Source: Mycolicibacterium sp. TUM20985 (GTDB lineage: Bacteria > Actinomycetota > Actinomycetes > Mycobacteriales > Mycobacteriaceae). Taken from it: a stretch of DNA of 64,000 nucleotides. Under the pieces are notes generated by a model. It searched no databases. It had not been told where the DNA came from and saw only the letters and a list, made by a program, of their open reading frames with translations. Every line of letters starts with the position of its first letter. Position 1 is the first letter of the stretch. A program made the position numbers and the translations under genes. The DNA is taken from positions 1,550,001-1,614,000 of the forward strand of contig NZ_AP027291.1 in the NCBI RefSeq assembly GCF_030295745.1, written 5' to 3'. Positions 8,781 through 17,014 of the stretch are shown here, piece by piece.

Positions 8781-10082
8781 ATGGAACGGGATGCTGTCAC
8801 GACTGGTATGACGGTGATGCAGATGCTGCAGGCGGGCCGGTTCGCCGATGTCTGCGAGCTGCTCGTCCCGGCGCTGCGCGAGCTGGTCTCGCCAGACACA
8901 TTGCGGGCCCCCTGGCAGGGATTGATCGCGGCGCACGGCCCGGTCACGCTGGTCGGTACACCGTTGAGTGAGTCGGCCGGTCCGAACAAGACGATCGTGC
9001 AGATTCCCGTGACGTGTGAACGCGGCGCTATCACCGTGGTCATGGCGATCGACAAAGCGGGCAGCGTGGCGAGTCTGCAGTTCGCTCCGCCGGAAGCGAT
9101 TCAACCGTGGCAACCGCCGCCCTACGTGGACCCGACCAGCTTCACCGAGCACGAAGTCACGGTCGACTCCGGGCCGCTGGCGACACCGGGCACGCTGAGC
9201 CTGCCGAAGTCGCTGCGTCGGCTGCCGGCCATCGTGCTGCTCGCCGGTTCCGGGCCGCTCGACCGGGACGCGACACTTGGCCGCAACAAAGTGATGAAGG
9301 ACCTCGCGTGGGGCCTCGCGAGCCGGGGAATCGCGGTGCTGCGCTTCGACAAGGTCACCTACACCCACGGCGATTCGCTGGCTGGTGTCATCGACTTCAC
9401 CGTGATCGACGAATACGTGCGGCCCGCGGTCGCGGCGGTTCGGCTGTTGCGGGAGCACCCATCGGTCGACGCCGCGCGGGTGTTCCTGCTCGGTCACAGC
9501 CAGGGCGGCACCGTGGCCCCACGTATCGCAGCCGCCGAACCGGCCGTCGCGGGGCTGGTCGTCATGGCCGGCGCCACACAGCCACTGCACCACGCGGTGG
9601 TGCGCCAGTTTCGTTACCTCGCAGCCCTTCGTGAGCCTGGGGCGGACGTCGCCACCGATCCGGCAGTGCAGACGATTACCGGGCAGGCCGCGCTGGTCGA
9701 CAGCCCCGCCTTATCCCCTTCCACACCAGCCCGCCTGTTGCCATTGGGCGTCCCCGCCCCGTATTGGTGCGATCTACGCAGCTATGACCCGGTCGCGATG
9801 GCCGCGGAGCTAGACAAACCGATGCTCATCGTGCAAGGCGGACGCGACTACCAGGTGACCGTCGCCGACGACCTCGTCGGCTGGCAGACCGGCCTCACTC
9901 ATCGCAGCGACGTCACCATCCGCATCTACGATTCGGACAACCACTTGTTCTTTCCGGGCGCCGGACCATCCACACCCGCCGAATACGAACCGGCGCAACA
10001 CGTCGATGAAGCCGTCGTCGCCGACATCGCCGTCTGGTTTGCCCGCGGCGGCGAGCCTGACCAGACTCATGACTCTCGCTAA
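8781..10082 (+). CDS. Alpha/beta hydrolase with N-terminal DUF3887-like domain
   Basis: Predicted hydrolase of 433 residues. The first 110 residues resemble the DUF3887 domain that often precedes this hydrolase type. The alpha/beta hydrolase core follows, with the serine elbow LLGHSQGG, acid QGGRDYQV and histidine DNHLFF. ATG 8781 has AAGGGG seven bases upstream; the open frame to 8739 is not needed. It begins 73 bases after the DPP-IV-like gene on the same strand, with no copy of the MerR-type promoter in between, so it is probably co-transcribed. Its stop codon overlaps that of the convergent merR gene. Ester, lactone or peptide hydrolysis are all possible. Confidence 0.85.
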   Translation: MERDAVTTGMTVMQMLQAGRFADVCELLVPALRELVSPDTLRAPWQGLIAAHGPVTLVGTPLSESAGPNKTIVQIPVTCERGAITVVMAIDKAGSVASLQFAPPEAIQPWQPPPYVDPTSFTEHEVTVDSGPLATPGTLSLPKSLRRLPAIVLLAGSGPLDRDATLGRNKVMKDLAWGLASRGIAVLRFDKVTYTHGDSLAGVIDFTVIDEYVRPAVAAVRLLREHPSVDAARVFLLGHSQGGTVAPRIAAAEPAVAGLVVMAGATQPLHHAVVRQFRYLAALREPGADVATDPAVQTITGQAALVDSPALSPSTPARLLPLGVPAPYWCDLRSYDPVAMAAELDKPMLIVQGGRDYQVTVADDLVGWQTGLTHRSDVTIRIYDSDNHLFFPGAGPSTPAEYEPAQHVDEAVVADIAVWFARGGEPDQTHDSR

Positions 10083-10801
10083 GCCTGCAGGAGCTCATTC
10101 GCCCGGCGAAGTACGTCGAGTTGGGCCGCGTTGTACAGCTCCGCTACCGCTGCCGCGATGGTCTCATCGGCGAAGTGGGCCCCTCCAGGGGCGTCGGTTC
10201 GCGCTTCGGGCAAGCCGGGGTGCGCCGCACGCACCGCCCGGATGTGCGGGACGAGGTGTTCGGCAACCTCCTGTCGGGTCGACTCGTCGGCGTCGGCCGG
10301 TAGGTCGTCGAAGACGGCGACCGCAGGCTCGGCCGGGGCATCCTTCAGAAGGTCGGCGTAGACCTGCAGGCCCCGCGGTCCGAGCACGCGACTCAGGACG
10401 ACGACCAGCGAGCGGTCGGCGTCGGACAACGTGGCCACGGTGTCCGGTGCAATGAACTCCGGGGACAGGTCGGTGGGTGCCGAGCTCTGCAGAATCAGCC
10501 CCAGTTCCTCACGCGCCCGCTGCAGCCGTGCAATGGTGGCGGCGAGTTCGGCGTCCAACGCCCGCAGGGCATCTTCTGGGTGATCGCTGGTGTCGCCCAT
10601 GTCGGCGATTTGGGGGAGGGCGAATCCGAGATCGGTGAGTCGTTTGATCCGCACCAGCCGAACGAGGTGAGCGACGCCGTACTGCTTGTAGCCGTTGGAG
10701 TTCCGTTCGGGCTCGGGGAGCAATCCGATCTGGTGGTAGTGCCGCACCGCCCGCAGGCTGGTGCCTGCCAGCTCGGCGATTTCACGGGTGCTCCATGCCA
10801 C
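10079..10801 (-). CDS. MerR family transcriptional regulator
   Basis: Predicted activator of 240 residues. The N-terminal winged-helix MerR domain reads AWSTREIAELAGTSLRAVRH, then the typical NGYKQYGVAHLVRL and the wing/dimer helix. The C-terminal 130 residues are mostly helical, with no cysteine cluster, so it probably senses an organic ligand rather than a metal. GTG 10801 is chosen because related proteins begin at the AWST segment; the frame is open to 10819. It is divergent from S9 peptidase 2, and operator C lies between them. The two further copies of this operator at 6.4 kb suggest it also controls the MFS exporter and S9 peptidase 1. Confidence 0.9.
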   Translation of the reverse strand: MAWSTREIAELAGTSLRAVRHYHQIGLLPEPERNSNGYKQYGVAHLVRLVRIKRLTDLGFALPQIADMGDTSDHPEDALRALDAELAATIARLQRAREELGLILQSSAPTDLSPEFIAPDTVATLSDADRSLVVVLSRVLGPRGLQVYADLLKDAPAEPAVAVFDDLPADADESTRQEVAEHLVPHIRAVRAAHPGLPEARTDAPGGAHFADETIAAAVAELYNAAQLDVLRRANELLQA

Positions 10802-10830
10802 TGCTCCAGTGTGGCCCACGCCGACCGGAC

Positions 10831-10861
10831 TTGACTATGCCGCAACGTCCGGGTGTGTCCT
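10831..10861 (+). promoter_or_regulatory. MerR-type promoter/operator C (S9 peptidase 2)
   Basis: TTGACT 10831-10836, a 19-base spacer starting ATGCCGCAACGTC, -10 TGTCCT 10856-10861, six bases, then ATG 10868. Its conserved block is nearly identical to copy B 4.4 kb away. The distance from TTGACT to the start codon is 37 bases in both. This copy also has flanking arms CCGGAC 10825-10830 and GTCCGG 10847-10852. Confidence 0.75.
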
Positions 10862-10867
10862 GGTGAC

Positions 10868-12763
10868 ATGGCAACACACGAACACCTTTCCGTCGACGAT
10901 CTGTTTCGTTCTCCGACTCGGGCCCTGGCGACCATGTCGCCGGACGGCACCAGGATCGCCTACCTGGCGCCGTGGAAGGACCGCCTGAATGTGTGGGTAC
11001 ATAGCGTTGATTCCGATGGAGACGCACGATGCATCACCGCCGACGAAACCCGCAGCGTGGTCAACTATCAGTGGACCGACGATCCGCGGTGGATGCTCTA
11101 TACCCAGGACAACGGTGGCGACGAGAACTGGCACGTCTATCGCATCGATCTGACCGACCCGTCAGCGGCTGCCGTCGACCTCACACCGTTCCCCGGGGTC
11201 CGGACGTATTTCGAACTGCTGGCCGGACGCCCCGGCAAGGCGCTGGTCGGCATGAACAGGCGCACCCCGGAACTCGCCGACGCCTATGAACTCGACATCG
11301 CCACCGGCGAACTGACCCTGCTCGCCGAGAACCCCGGCAAGGTCGCCGGGTGGTTCGCCAGCCGCAACGGCGATCTGTTCGCGCTCTCGACCACCGTCAA
11401 GGGCGACGTCGAGCTGTCAACCTGGGAGCCGGCAGAGCGCACCCTGCGGTCCATTGCGCTCTACGACGGCGCCGACTACACGGTGGGGATCTGGCCCATG
11501 GCCGTCACCGCGGATGGCAAGGGCCTGCTGCTCGGCTCGAACCGGAACCCGGACCGGACGACGCTGATACGGCTGGACATCGCCACCGGCGAAGAGACCG
11601 ACGTCGACAGCCATCCGACCCTCAGCATCGACCCGAGGGCCGCGGTTTCTCCGACGCTGCCCTCGCCCCTCATCCTCAGCCAACGGACGGGTGACCTACT
11701 CGGGGTGCGCTATCTCGGTGAGCGACAGGTCATTCGCACACTGGATCCTGAATTCGCCGACGTGCTCGCCAATCTGGAAAAGCTGTCTGACGGCGACGTA
11801 TCCGCGATCTCCTCCGATGACGCAGGCCGGCTCTGGGTGGTCACCTTCACCCACGACCGTCAACCCGGCGTGACCTACTTCTACGATCACACCACCGGGC
11901 AGAGCCGGGAGCTGTTCCGCCCCTTCCCGCATCTGAATGCCGCGACGCTGGCACCCATGACACCGGTCACGATCCGTTCCCGCGACGGGCTGGACCTGCA
12001 CTCGTACCTGACGTTGCCAGTCGGTCTCGAGCCGCAGGGTCTGCCGATGGTGCTCGCGGTGCACGGCGGGCCGTGGGCGCGCGACACCTGGGGCTATCAA
12101 CCCGATGTGCAACTGCTGGCCAACCGTGGATATGCGGTGCTGCAGGTCAACTTTCGCGGCTCCACCGGCTACGGCCAAGGATTCGTCAAGGCGGCGGTCG
12201 GCGAGCTCGCCGGCAAGATGCACGACGATCTCATCGACGCGGTGAACTGGGCCGTCGAGCAAGGCGTTGCCGATCGCGATCGGGTGGCGATCTATGGGGG
12301 CTCCTATGGCGGTTACGCCGCGCTGGTCGGCGTGACCTTCACCCCGGATGTGTTCGCGGCGGCAATCGACTACGTGGGCATCTCCAGTCTGGCGAATTTC
12401 ATGCGGACCCTTCCTGACATCGCGCGGCCGCACCTGGCCAACAACTGGCACCTGTTCGTAGGTGACCCCGACATTCCGGAGCACGAGGCGGACATGCTGG
12501 CCCGTTCGCCGATCACGCGGGTGGATCAGATTCGCACCCCGCTGCTGGTGATCCAGGGCGCCAACGACTCTCGCGTCGTCAAGGCCGAATCAGACAACCT
12601 CGTGGAGGCGCTACGCGACCGCGGGGTCGGCGTCGAGTACATGGTCAAAGACGACGAGGGCCACGGTTTCCTCAACCCGGAGAACGTGATCGACATGTAC
12701 CGACTGGTCGATCGATTCCTCGCCGAGCACCTGGGCGTTTGGCGCAAGGAGCTCACGGCATGA
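10868..12763 (+). CDS. S9 family peptidase, prolyl-oligopeptidase/acylaminoacyl type (serine peptidase 2)
   Basis: Cytosolic serine peptidase of 631 residues. An N-terminal propeller (about 1-370) is followed by a peptidase S9 domain. The catalytic serine is in GGSYGGY, the acid in QGANDSRV and the histidine in EGHGFLN; the oxyanion segment is VHGGPWARD. ATG 10868 falls six bases after the -10 of promoter C, so the mRNA is probably leaderless; the frame is open from GTG 10853. The downstream DUF3159 gene overlaps its stop (ATGA), so the two are translationally coupled. A second S9 enzyme under the same promoter type as the first suggests successive processing of one class of peptide. Confidence 0.93.
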   Translation: MATHEHLSVDDLFRSPTRALATMSPDGTRIAYLAPWKDRLNVWVHSVDSDGDARCITADETRSVVNYQWTDDPRWMLYTQDNGGDENWHVYRIDLTDPSAAAVDLTPFPGVRTYFELLAGRPGKALVGMNRRTPELADAYELDIATGELTLLAENPGKVAGWFASRNGDLFALSTTVKGDVELSTWEPAERTLRSIALYDGADYTVGIWPMAVTADGKGLLLGSNRNPDRTTLIRLDIATGEETDVDSHPTLSIDPRAAVSPTLPSPLILSQRTGDLLGVRYLGERQVIRTLDPEFADVLANLEKLSDGDVSAISSDDAGRLWVVTFTHDRQPGVTYFYDHTTGQSRELFRPFPHLNAATLAPMTPVTIRSRDGLDLHSYLTLPVGLEPQGLPMVLAVHGGPWARDTWGYQPDVQLLANRGYAVLQVNFRGSTGYGQGFVKAAVGELAGKMHDDLIDAVNWAVEQGVADRDRVAIYGGSYGGYAALVGVTFTPDVFAAAIDYVGISSLANFMRTLPDIARPHLANNWHLFVGDPDIPEHEADMLARSPITRVDQIRTPLLVIQGANDSRVVKAESDNLVEALRDRGVGVEYMVKDDEGHGFLNPENVIDMYRLVDRFLAEHLGVWRKELTA

Positions 12764-13416
12764 CCGAGGCAGTCACCGATGACCGGGTACCGACCTTGCT
12801 CGAGCGGATGGGCGGTGTGTCGGGACTGGTGGTCGGCGCCGTACCGACCTTCGCCTACGTGATCGCGAATGCGATCGCTGGGTTGGACGCGGCGGTCTTG
12901 GTGGCCGTCAGCATCAGCATCGGGCTGATCGTGCTGAGGAGAATCCGCAAAGAGTCGATCCAGCCGGCTGTCTCCGGACTGCTGGGTGTGGTGGTCGCGT
13001 CGCTGATCGCGTTCTACACCGGATCAGCAGAAGGCTTTTTCCTGCCGGGCATCTGGGTGAGTCTGGTGATGGCCGTCGTCTTCGCGGCCTCCGTGCTGGT
13101 GCGACGGCCCCTGGTGGGAGTGATTTGGAACGTGCTGACCAGTGCCGGTGAGCGGAAATCATGGCGCACCGAGAAGGGCGCACTCCACGCGTTCGACATT
13201 GCGACGCTGGCGTTGGTGGCGGTCTTCGCCGCGAGGTACGTCGTCCAGGACTGGCTCTATGATGCCGGCTCCACTGGCTGGTTGGCCTTCGCGCGAATCG
13301 CGATGGGGTATCCGATGCTCGCTCTGGCTCTACTCGTCACCTACTGGGCGGTCCGGCATGCACGCAGAAAGCTCGACGTGGTGACCGACGAACAGTACGA
13401 GAAGCTGGCGACGTGA
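12760..13416 (+). CDS. DUF3159 family membrane protein
   Basis: Integral membrane protein of 218 residues with about six hydrophobic helices. It contains the family-like stretches ERMGGVSGLVVGAVP, IQPAVSGLLGVVVASLIAFY, TGSAEGFFLPGIWVSLV and RRPLVGVIWNVL. ATG 12760 overlaps the TGA of the S9 peptidase and has AAGGAG eight bases upstream. The function of DUF3159 is not established. Coupling to a cytosolic peptidase under a MerR-type promoter hints at transport or membrane anchoring of the process. Confidence 0.88.
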   Translation: MTEAVTDDRVPTLLERMGGVSGLVVGAVPTFAYVIANAIAGLDAAVLVAVSISIGLIVLRRIRKESIQPAVSGLLGVVVASLIAFYTGSAEGFFLPGIWVSLVMAVVFAASVLVRRPLVGVIWNVLTSAGERKSWRTEKGALHAFDIATLALVAVFAARYVVQDWLYDAGSTGWLAFARIAMGYPMLALALLVTYWAVRHARRKLDVVTDEQYEKLAT

Positions 13417-13422
13417 CGGTGC

Positions 13423-13866
13423 TTACTCCATCGCATAGCGGCTCACGGATTCCGGGTGGATGACGAGGCGAACCTGATCTTCGGCCAGGATGCCGGCGAG
13501 GTCGCCGGAACGTGCCGGATCGTCGAGGTCCCAATAACGCGCTGCGAGGCGCGCGGAGAGTTCGCGCGCTCCGTCGGGTTCCACGACGGTGCGGCCGGTG
13601 ACCGTCACCCACCGTTCGCGTTCACCGACCGGGGCGGCGACGACGATCGAGGCGCGAGGGTCCCGGCGCAAGTGACGAACCTTGAGAGTATCTGGGCCGG
13701 TGAACAATTGGATCGTGCCTTCGGCGGTAGCCTCGAACCACACCGGCCGAGGCTGGGGTGGTCGTGGCCCTGCGGCAACGGTCAGGAATCCGTACAGGGG
13801 GCGTCGGAGGAACTCGAGGTCATCCGCGGTCAGCAAAGCGGTCAGCGACGCGACGTCGGCGGTCAT
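13423..13866 (-). CDS. PPOX-class split beta-barrel protein, probably F420- or flavin-dependent
   Basis: A 147-residue protein of the pyridoxamine 5'-phosphate oxidase-like fold. The N-terminal segment LEFLRRPLYGFLTVAA, the strand PRPVWFEATAEGTIQLFTG and the cofactor-binding HLRRDPRASIVVAAP are typical of the TIGR-type F420-dependent PPOX proteins of mycobacteria. These reduce or bind F420, FMN or heme-like cofactors; the choice cannot be made here. Its ATG overlaps the stop of the RidA gene (TCAT at 13863-13866), so it is the second gene of a coupled pair, presumably under the divergent MarR regulator. Confidence 0.87.
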   Translation of the reverse strand: MTADVASLTALLTADDLEFLRRPLYGFLTVAAGPRPPQPRPVWFEATAEGTIQLFTGPDTLKVRHLRRDPRASIVVAAPVGERERWVTVTGRTVVEPDGARELSARLAARYWDLDDPARSGDLAGILAEDQVRLVIHPESVSRYAME

Positions 13867-14282
13867 ATTTGACCGACGATGGCGGTAACCCGGATCTCGA
13901 CACGCATCTTCGGGGCCCCTAGGGCGGCGACGCCTATCTCGGTCCAGATGGGCGCTTGGTCGCCCATCCGCTTGCGAAGTTGCTCCACCATGACTCGGTT
14001 GTGATCGTCTCCGATCGAGTCGCTAGAAGTGGGGATGTGGAACGAGTCCACGGCGATGACGTCACCCCAGGTAGCGCCGGCCAGGGCGATGGTGCGCTCG
14101 AGGTTGTCGAATGCCCGAACGATCTCGTCCTCGAGGGCCTCGGGGAAATTGAAGTCGTCGTCCCAACCCCCTTGCCCGGAGGTCTCGACACGGTCGCCGA
14201 TTCGGACCGCCTGGTGGTAGTGCATGTTGGCCAGCTGAGTGTCGCCGTACCCGGGGGTGGCGAAGAACTCCGTCGTTGACAT
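13863..14282 (-). CDS. RidA family protein
   Basis: A 139-residue protein of the YjgF/YER057c/UK114 (RidA) fold, which classically hydrolyses reactive enamine/imine intermediates. Typical are the N-terminal segment MHYHQAVRIGDRVETSGQGG, the middle ALEDEIVRAFDNLERTIALA and the C-terminal strand MRVEIRVTAIV. The usual catalytic Arg of the archetype (G-x-R-V/I-E near the end) appears as KMRVEIRV. AAAGGA lies seven bases before the ATG. It heads a two-gene operon with the PPOX protein and is divergent from marR across a gap with two palindromic operators, so it is likely repressed by that MarR. Confidence 0.9.
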   Translation of the reverse strand: MSTTEFFATPGYGDTQLANMHYHQAVRIGDRVETSGQGGWDDDFNFPEALEDEIVRAFDNLERTIALAGATWGDVIAVDSFHIPTSSDSIGDDHNRVMVEQLRKRMGDQAPIWTEIGVAALGAPKMRVEIRVTAIVGQI

Positions 14283-14334
14283 GTTGGGTCCTTTCGATTG
14301 CGCTTATCCCGAAGACGATGCGCCTTGAGGCATC

Positions 14335-14350
14335 ACTTCAAGCGTGAACT
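14335..14350. promoter_or_regulatory. Candidate MarR operator 1
   Basis: The imperfect palindrome ACTTCAAGCGTGAACT has the same half sites as operator 2 with one mismatch. Its centre is 33 bases from the centre of operator 2, about three helical turns, so two dimers would sit on similar faces of the DNA. It lies on the ridA side of the gap. Confidence 0.6.
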
Positions 14351-14367
14351 CAATATAGCACGTAGTT

Positions 14368-14383
14368 ACTTCACGGGTGAAGT
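14368..14383. promoter_or_regulatory. Candidate MarR operator 2
   Basis: A perfect 16-base palindrome with 7-bp arms, ACTTCAC-GG-GTGAAGT. It covers the -35 zone of the marR promoter, whose -10 TAGCAT is at 14395-14400, so binding should autorepress marR and block ridA transcription. Confidence 0.75.
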
Positions 14384-14394
14384 GTGGTCCGAGA

Positions 14395-14400
14395 TAGCAT
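14395..14400 (+). promoter_or_regulatory. -10 element for a leaderless marR transcript
   Basis: TAGCAT followed by exactly six bases and then ATG 14407. This TANNNT-N6-start geometry puts transcription start on the start codon. Confidence 0.5.
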
Positions 14401-14406
14401 GGCCCC

Positions 14407-14913
14407 ATGGCCGCCGATGTGCACTCGACTCCGAACCCTGGCGCAGACCTCCCCGACGAGGGGCTTTGGTTGACCGCCGACGAGAAGGAGGCATGGACCG
14501 GGCTGGTCTCGCTGGTTCTCCTGCTGCCGGGTCGACTGGAAACGCCGTTGCAGAGCGGTGCTGGTCTGACACTCTTCGACTACCTGACGCTGAGCCACAT
14601 CTCGGAGGCTCCGGAGCGGAGTTTGCGGATGAGTGAGCTGGCGTATCTCGCCAACGGCTCTCTGTCGCGGCTGTCAAACGTCGTCAAGCGGTTCGAGCAC
14701 AAGGGTTGGGTGGAGCGATCGCCGGACCCGAGCGATGGTCGCTTCACGATCGCGGCTCTCACCGACAGCGGTTACGCGGTCGTCGTGGCCGCCGCGCCCA
14801 TCCACGTGCGGACGGTGCGCGAGTTCGTGCTCGACCCACTCAACGCCACCGACCGGCGTGCGCTCGCCCGCATCGCCGCCAAGCTCCGAGCACGGCCCGT
14901 CGACCTGACCTAG
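14407..14913 (+). CDS. MarR family transcriptional regulator
   Basis: A 168-residue MarR-type repressor. After a disordered N-terminal 20 residues comes the dimer helix (WLTADEKEAWTGLVSLVLLL), then the winged helix: TLSHISEAPERSLRMSELAY, the recognition helix region SLSRLSNVVKRFEHKGWVER, and a wing with the conserved SPDPSDGRF (the D-x-R motif of MarR wings). Two palindromes in the divergent gap match a MarR dimer site. It probably represses itself and the ridA-PPOX pair and is relieved by a phenolic or oxidised ligand; the ligand is inference only. Confidence 0.93.
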   Translation: MAADVHSTPNPGADLPDEGLWLTADEKEAWTGLVSLVLLLPGRLETPLQSGAGLTLFDYLTLSHISEAPERSLRMSELAYLANGSLSRLSNVVKRFEHKGWVERSPDPSDGRFTIAALTDSGYAVVVAAAPIHVRTVREFVLDPLNATDRRALARIAAKLRARPVDLT

Positions 14914-14948
14914 TGGTGCGGTGGGCTGCGACATGGCCTGCTGATTGG

Positions 14949-16088
14949 CTAGGCCAAGAACGCGACCCGCGCGAAGCGTTGACCGATTAGATGATGGGTC
15001 GATGCGTCGGGGTGGAGGTTGTCGGGAAGGGGATGATCGTCGATGTCGCCGGGGCCGTAGAGGTCTCGGCCGTCGAGGTATTTCAGCGTGGGGTCGTCAA
15101 GCATCCGTTCGGACACGATGTGAGCGAGCTGGTCGCGGATGACGGACAGGGTAAGGCGGCCGCGGGCCGTGTCGGCGGGGTCGCCGGTCGCACGGAACCT
15201 GACCTCGCCGAGGGCGAGGGCGTCCAGGTCGAAGGTCACCGGCCCGGGGGTGTGTTCGTGCATGGGGCAGGACAATGGCCCGACGACGAGCAGCGGTGTG
15301 TCGGGGTGTCCGTCACGGATGGTGTCCAAGAAGCCGTGGACCGCCGGGCCGAAGGCGCGCTCCCGCATGACGTCGGCGTTGACGAGGTTGATGCCGATCT
15401 TGACGCTGAGGAAGTCAGCCGCAGTGTCGCGCATCGTGCGGGCCGTGAAGGGGTCGAGCATCGCGCTACCCGACAACCCGAGATTGATCAGCTCGACGCC
15501 GCCAAGCGACGCGGCGAGCGCGGGCCACGTGGTGCTGGGGCTCGCCGCGTTGGAACCCTGGCTGATGGAGCTTCCGTGGTGCAGCCAGGTTCGACGTTCC
15601 CCGGTCGGCGCACGAGTGATCGGTTCATCGGTGCGTACGGCGACGAGTTCGACTCGCTCGTAATGCGGCAGCCACATCGCCACGTCCTTGTCGTGCGCAG
15701 GCAAGGCGTCGAAGCGCACGGTCCCCGGCGCGCCGCGCTCGATCTCGGTCCGACCCGACGCCGGGTCGGTTCGCATGACGTCGCCGCCGGTGGTCCTCGC
15801 TTGCCGCGCCAACTTCCCATCGAGCAGGAGGTCGACGGTGCCGTCTGCGCGATCGGGCACTCCGACGAGGACTGCCGTTGTCCGCAGCAGATCGAGTTCG
15901 ATGACCGTGGCGCGGGTGCGAAAGACCAGCCGCACCCCTGCGGGTTGGGCCTCTACCGCGCGGAGCTGTGGATCGGGACATTGAGCGCGGGCGCGGGCAG
16001 GCAACCGGTGGGGCAGCCATCCTCGCTCGGTCCGTTCGAGTTCCGCCAGTCCGCGAAGGAGGCCGAGGTCGATGGAGTGGTCAATCAT
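14949..16088 (-). CDS. SGNH/GDSL-family hydrolase with N-terminal jelly-roll-like domain
   Basis: Predicted esterase of 379 residues. The C-terminal half has the SGNH blocks: the nucleophile serine in HHGSSISQG (block I), GLSGSAMLD (block II), GINLVNAD (block III) and the Asp/His block at the end, LHPDASTHHLIGQRF. The N-terminal 150 residues are beta-rich, resembling the non-catalytic domain of SsfX3-type GDSL enzymes. No signal peptide is apparent. ATG 16088 has AAGGAG nine bases upstream; the frame open to 16388 lies on the opposite strand of the next gene and is rejected. Substrate unknown; the enzymes of this subgroup act on acyl esters. Confidence 0.85.
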   Translation of the reverse strand: MIDHSIDLGLLRGLAELERTERGWLPHRLPARARAQCPDPQLRAVEAQPAGVRLVFRTRATVIELDLLRTTAVLVGVPDRADGTVDLLLDGKLARQARTTGGDVMRTDPASGRTEIERGAPGTVRFDALPAHDKDVAMWLPHYERVELVAVRTDEPITRAPTGERRTWLHHGSSISQGSNAASPSTTWPALAASLGGVELINLGLSGSAMLDPFTARTMRDTAADFLSVKIGINLVNADVMRERAFGPAVHGFLDTIRDGHPDTPLLVVGPLSCPMHEHTPGPVTFDLDALALGEVRFRATGDPADTARGRLTLSVIRDQLAHIVSERMLDDPTLKYLDGRDLYGPGDIDDHPLPDNLHPDASTHHLIGQRFARVAFLA

Positions 16089-16164
16089 CCAATGCAGCTC
16101 CTTCCGCGACAGGTTGTGGCATCGAGAATCGACATGGTCGTTTAGAAGAGTAGGTCGCGGCGCC

Positions 16165-16938
16165 ATGAGCGAGAATTTGGCCATGCCACTCATCCCCATG
16201 CCCACCGCCGAGATCGACGATGCCGACGTAGCCGGCGTCCTGGACCGTGCCGTTCGGATCATCAACCCCGTGATCGACGTGCTGTCCCGGGTCGACCCGT
16301 TCGGTCTGAAGGGCCGCAGCCACCATCTCGGAGACGCCGACGGCTCGGTGGACAAGGCGCTCGACGCGTTGGCCTGGGTGCTCAACACCGCCGACGTCCC
16401 CGGTACTCAGGCGTGGGCGGGCATGACGCTGGACGATCGGGTCCACTGGTGGGTGCGCAGGGTCGGCGCCGTGGACACCGTCATCGTCGCGTTCCCCGGG
16501 GTCTTCGGCGTGGTGGCCGACCGGCTGCCCGTCCAGGACGTCCTCGGTTTCGCCAGTCAGGCCATCGTGTTGTGCGCCGTGGCCCGTGAATGCGGCATCG
16601 ACGACTACGGACGACAGGTCCGCCTCCTCGCCTCGGTGATGTGTCACCGCGAGATCGGTGCCGCAGACGAGGCCGAGCCCTCCGCAGAGCCGGAGTCCCC
16701 GGACGCAGGCAGTGGGCCAGGCGCCTTCGTGGCCGCCCTGTGGCGGATCGCCGGGGTGATGCGGGCCATCGGCGGGGAGATCGCCAAGCGTCCGCGGCCG
16801 CGGCGCATCTTCCGCTATCTGGGCATGCTGCCTGCGGTGGGTGCCGTCGCCGACTACTTCGGTGAATACGGAGCCTTGGTCCGAGCGGCGAAGGCGGGAC
16901 GCAAGTGGATCGAACAGCAGACGGTTCTCGTTCCGTAG
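16165..16938 (+). CDS. Conserved-looking hypothetical protein (257 aa)
   Basis: I do not recognise a family. The protein is mostly helical. An N-terminal part has alternating amphipathic helices (VRIINPVIDVLSRVDPFGLK). A moderately hydrophobic middle follows (TVIVAFPGVFGVVADRLPVQ, then QAIVLCAVARECGIDDYGRQ). An acidic linker rich in Glu, Pro and Ala (about residues 167-188) leads to a basic C-terminal helix set (KRPRPRRIFRYLGMLPAVGA). It could associate with membranes peripherally. It is divergent from the SGNH hydrolase and precedes the secreted DUF1214 gene by 76 bases. ATG 16165 is preferred over the open upstream frame, which overlaps the hydrolase start. Confidence 0.7.
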   Translation: MSENLAMPLIPMPTAEIDDADVAGVLDRAVRIINPVIDVLSRVDPFGLKGRSHHLGDADGSVDKALDALAWVLNTADVPGTQAWAGMTLDDRVHWWVRRVGAVDTVIVAFPGVFGVVADRLPVQDVLGFASQAIVLCAVARECGIDDYGRQVRLLASVMCHREIGAADEAEPSAEPESPDAGSGPGAFVAALWRIAGVMRAIGGEIAKRPRPRRIFRYLGMLPAVGAVADYFGEYGALVRAAKAGRKWIEQQTVLVP

Positions 16939-17014
16939 CTGCCATCGCCATCGGGCGGCCGCCGATGCTGCTATAACCAGTCCAAGAGGTCACCCACAAC
17001 GGAGTGGAGCGTCG

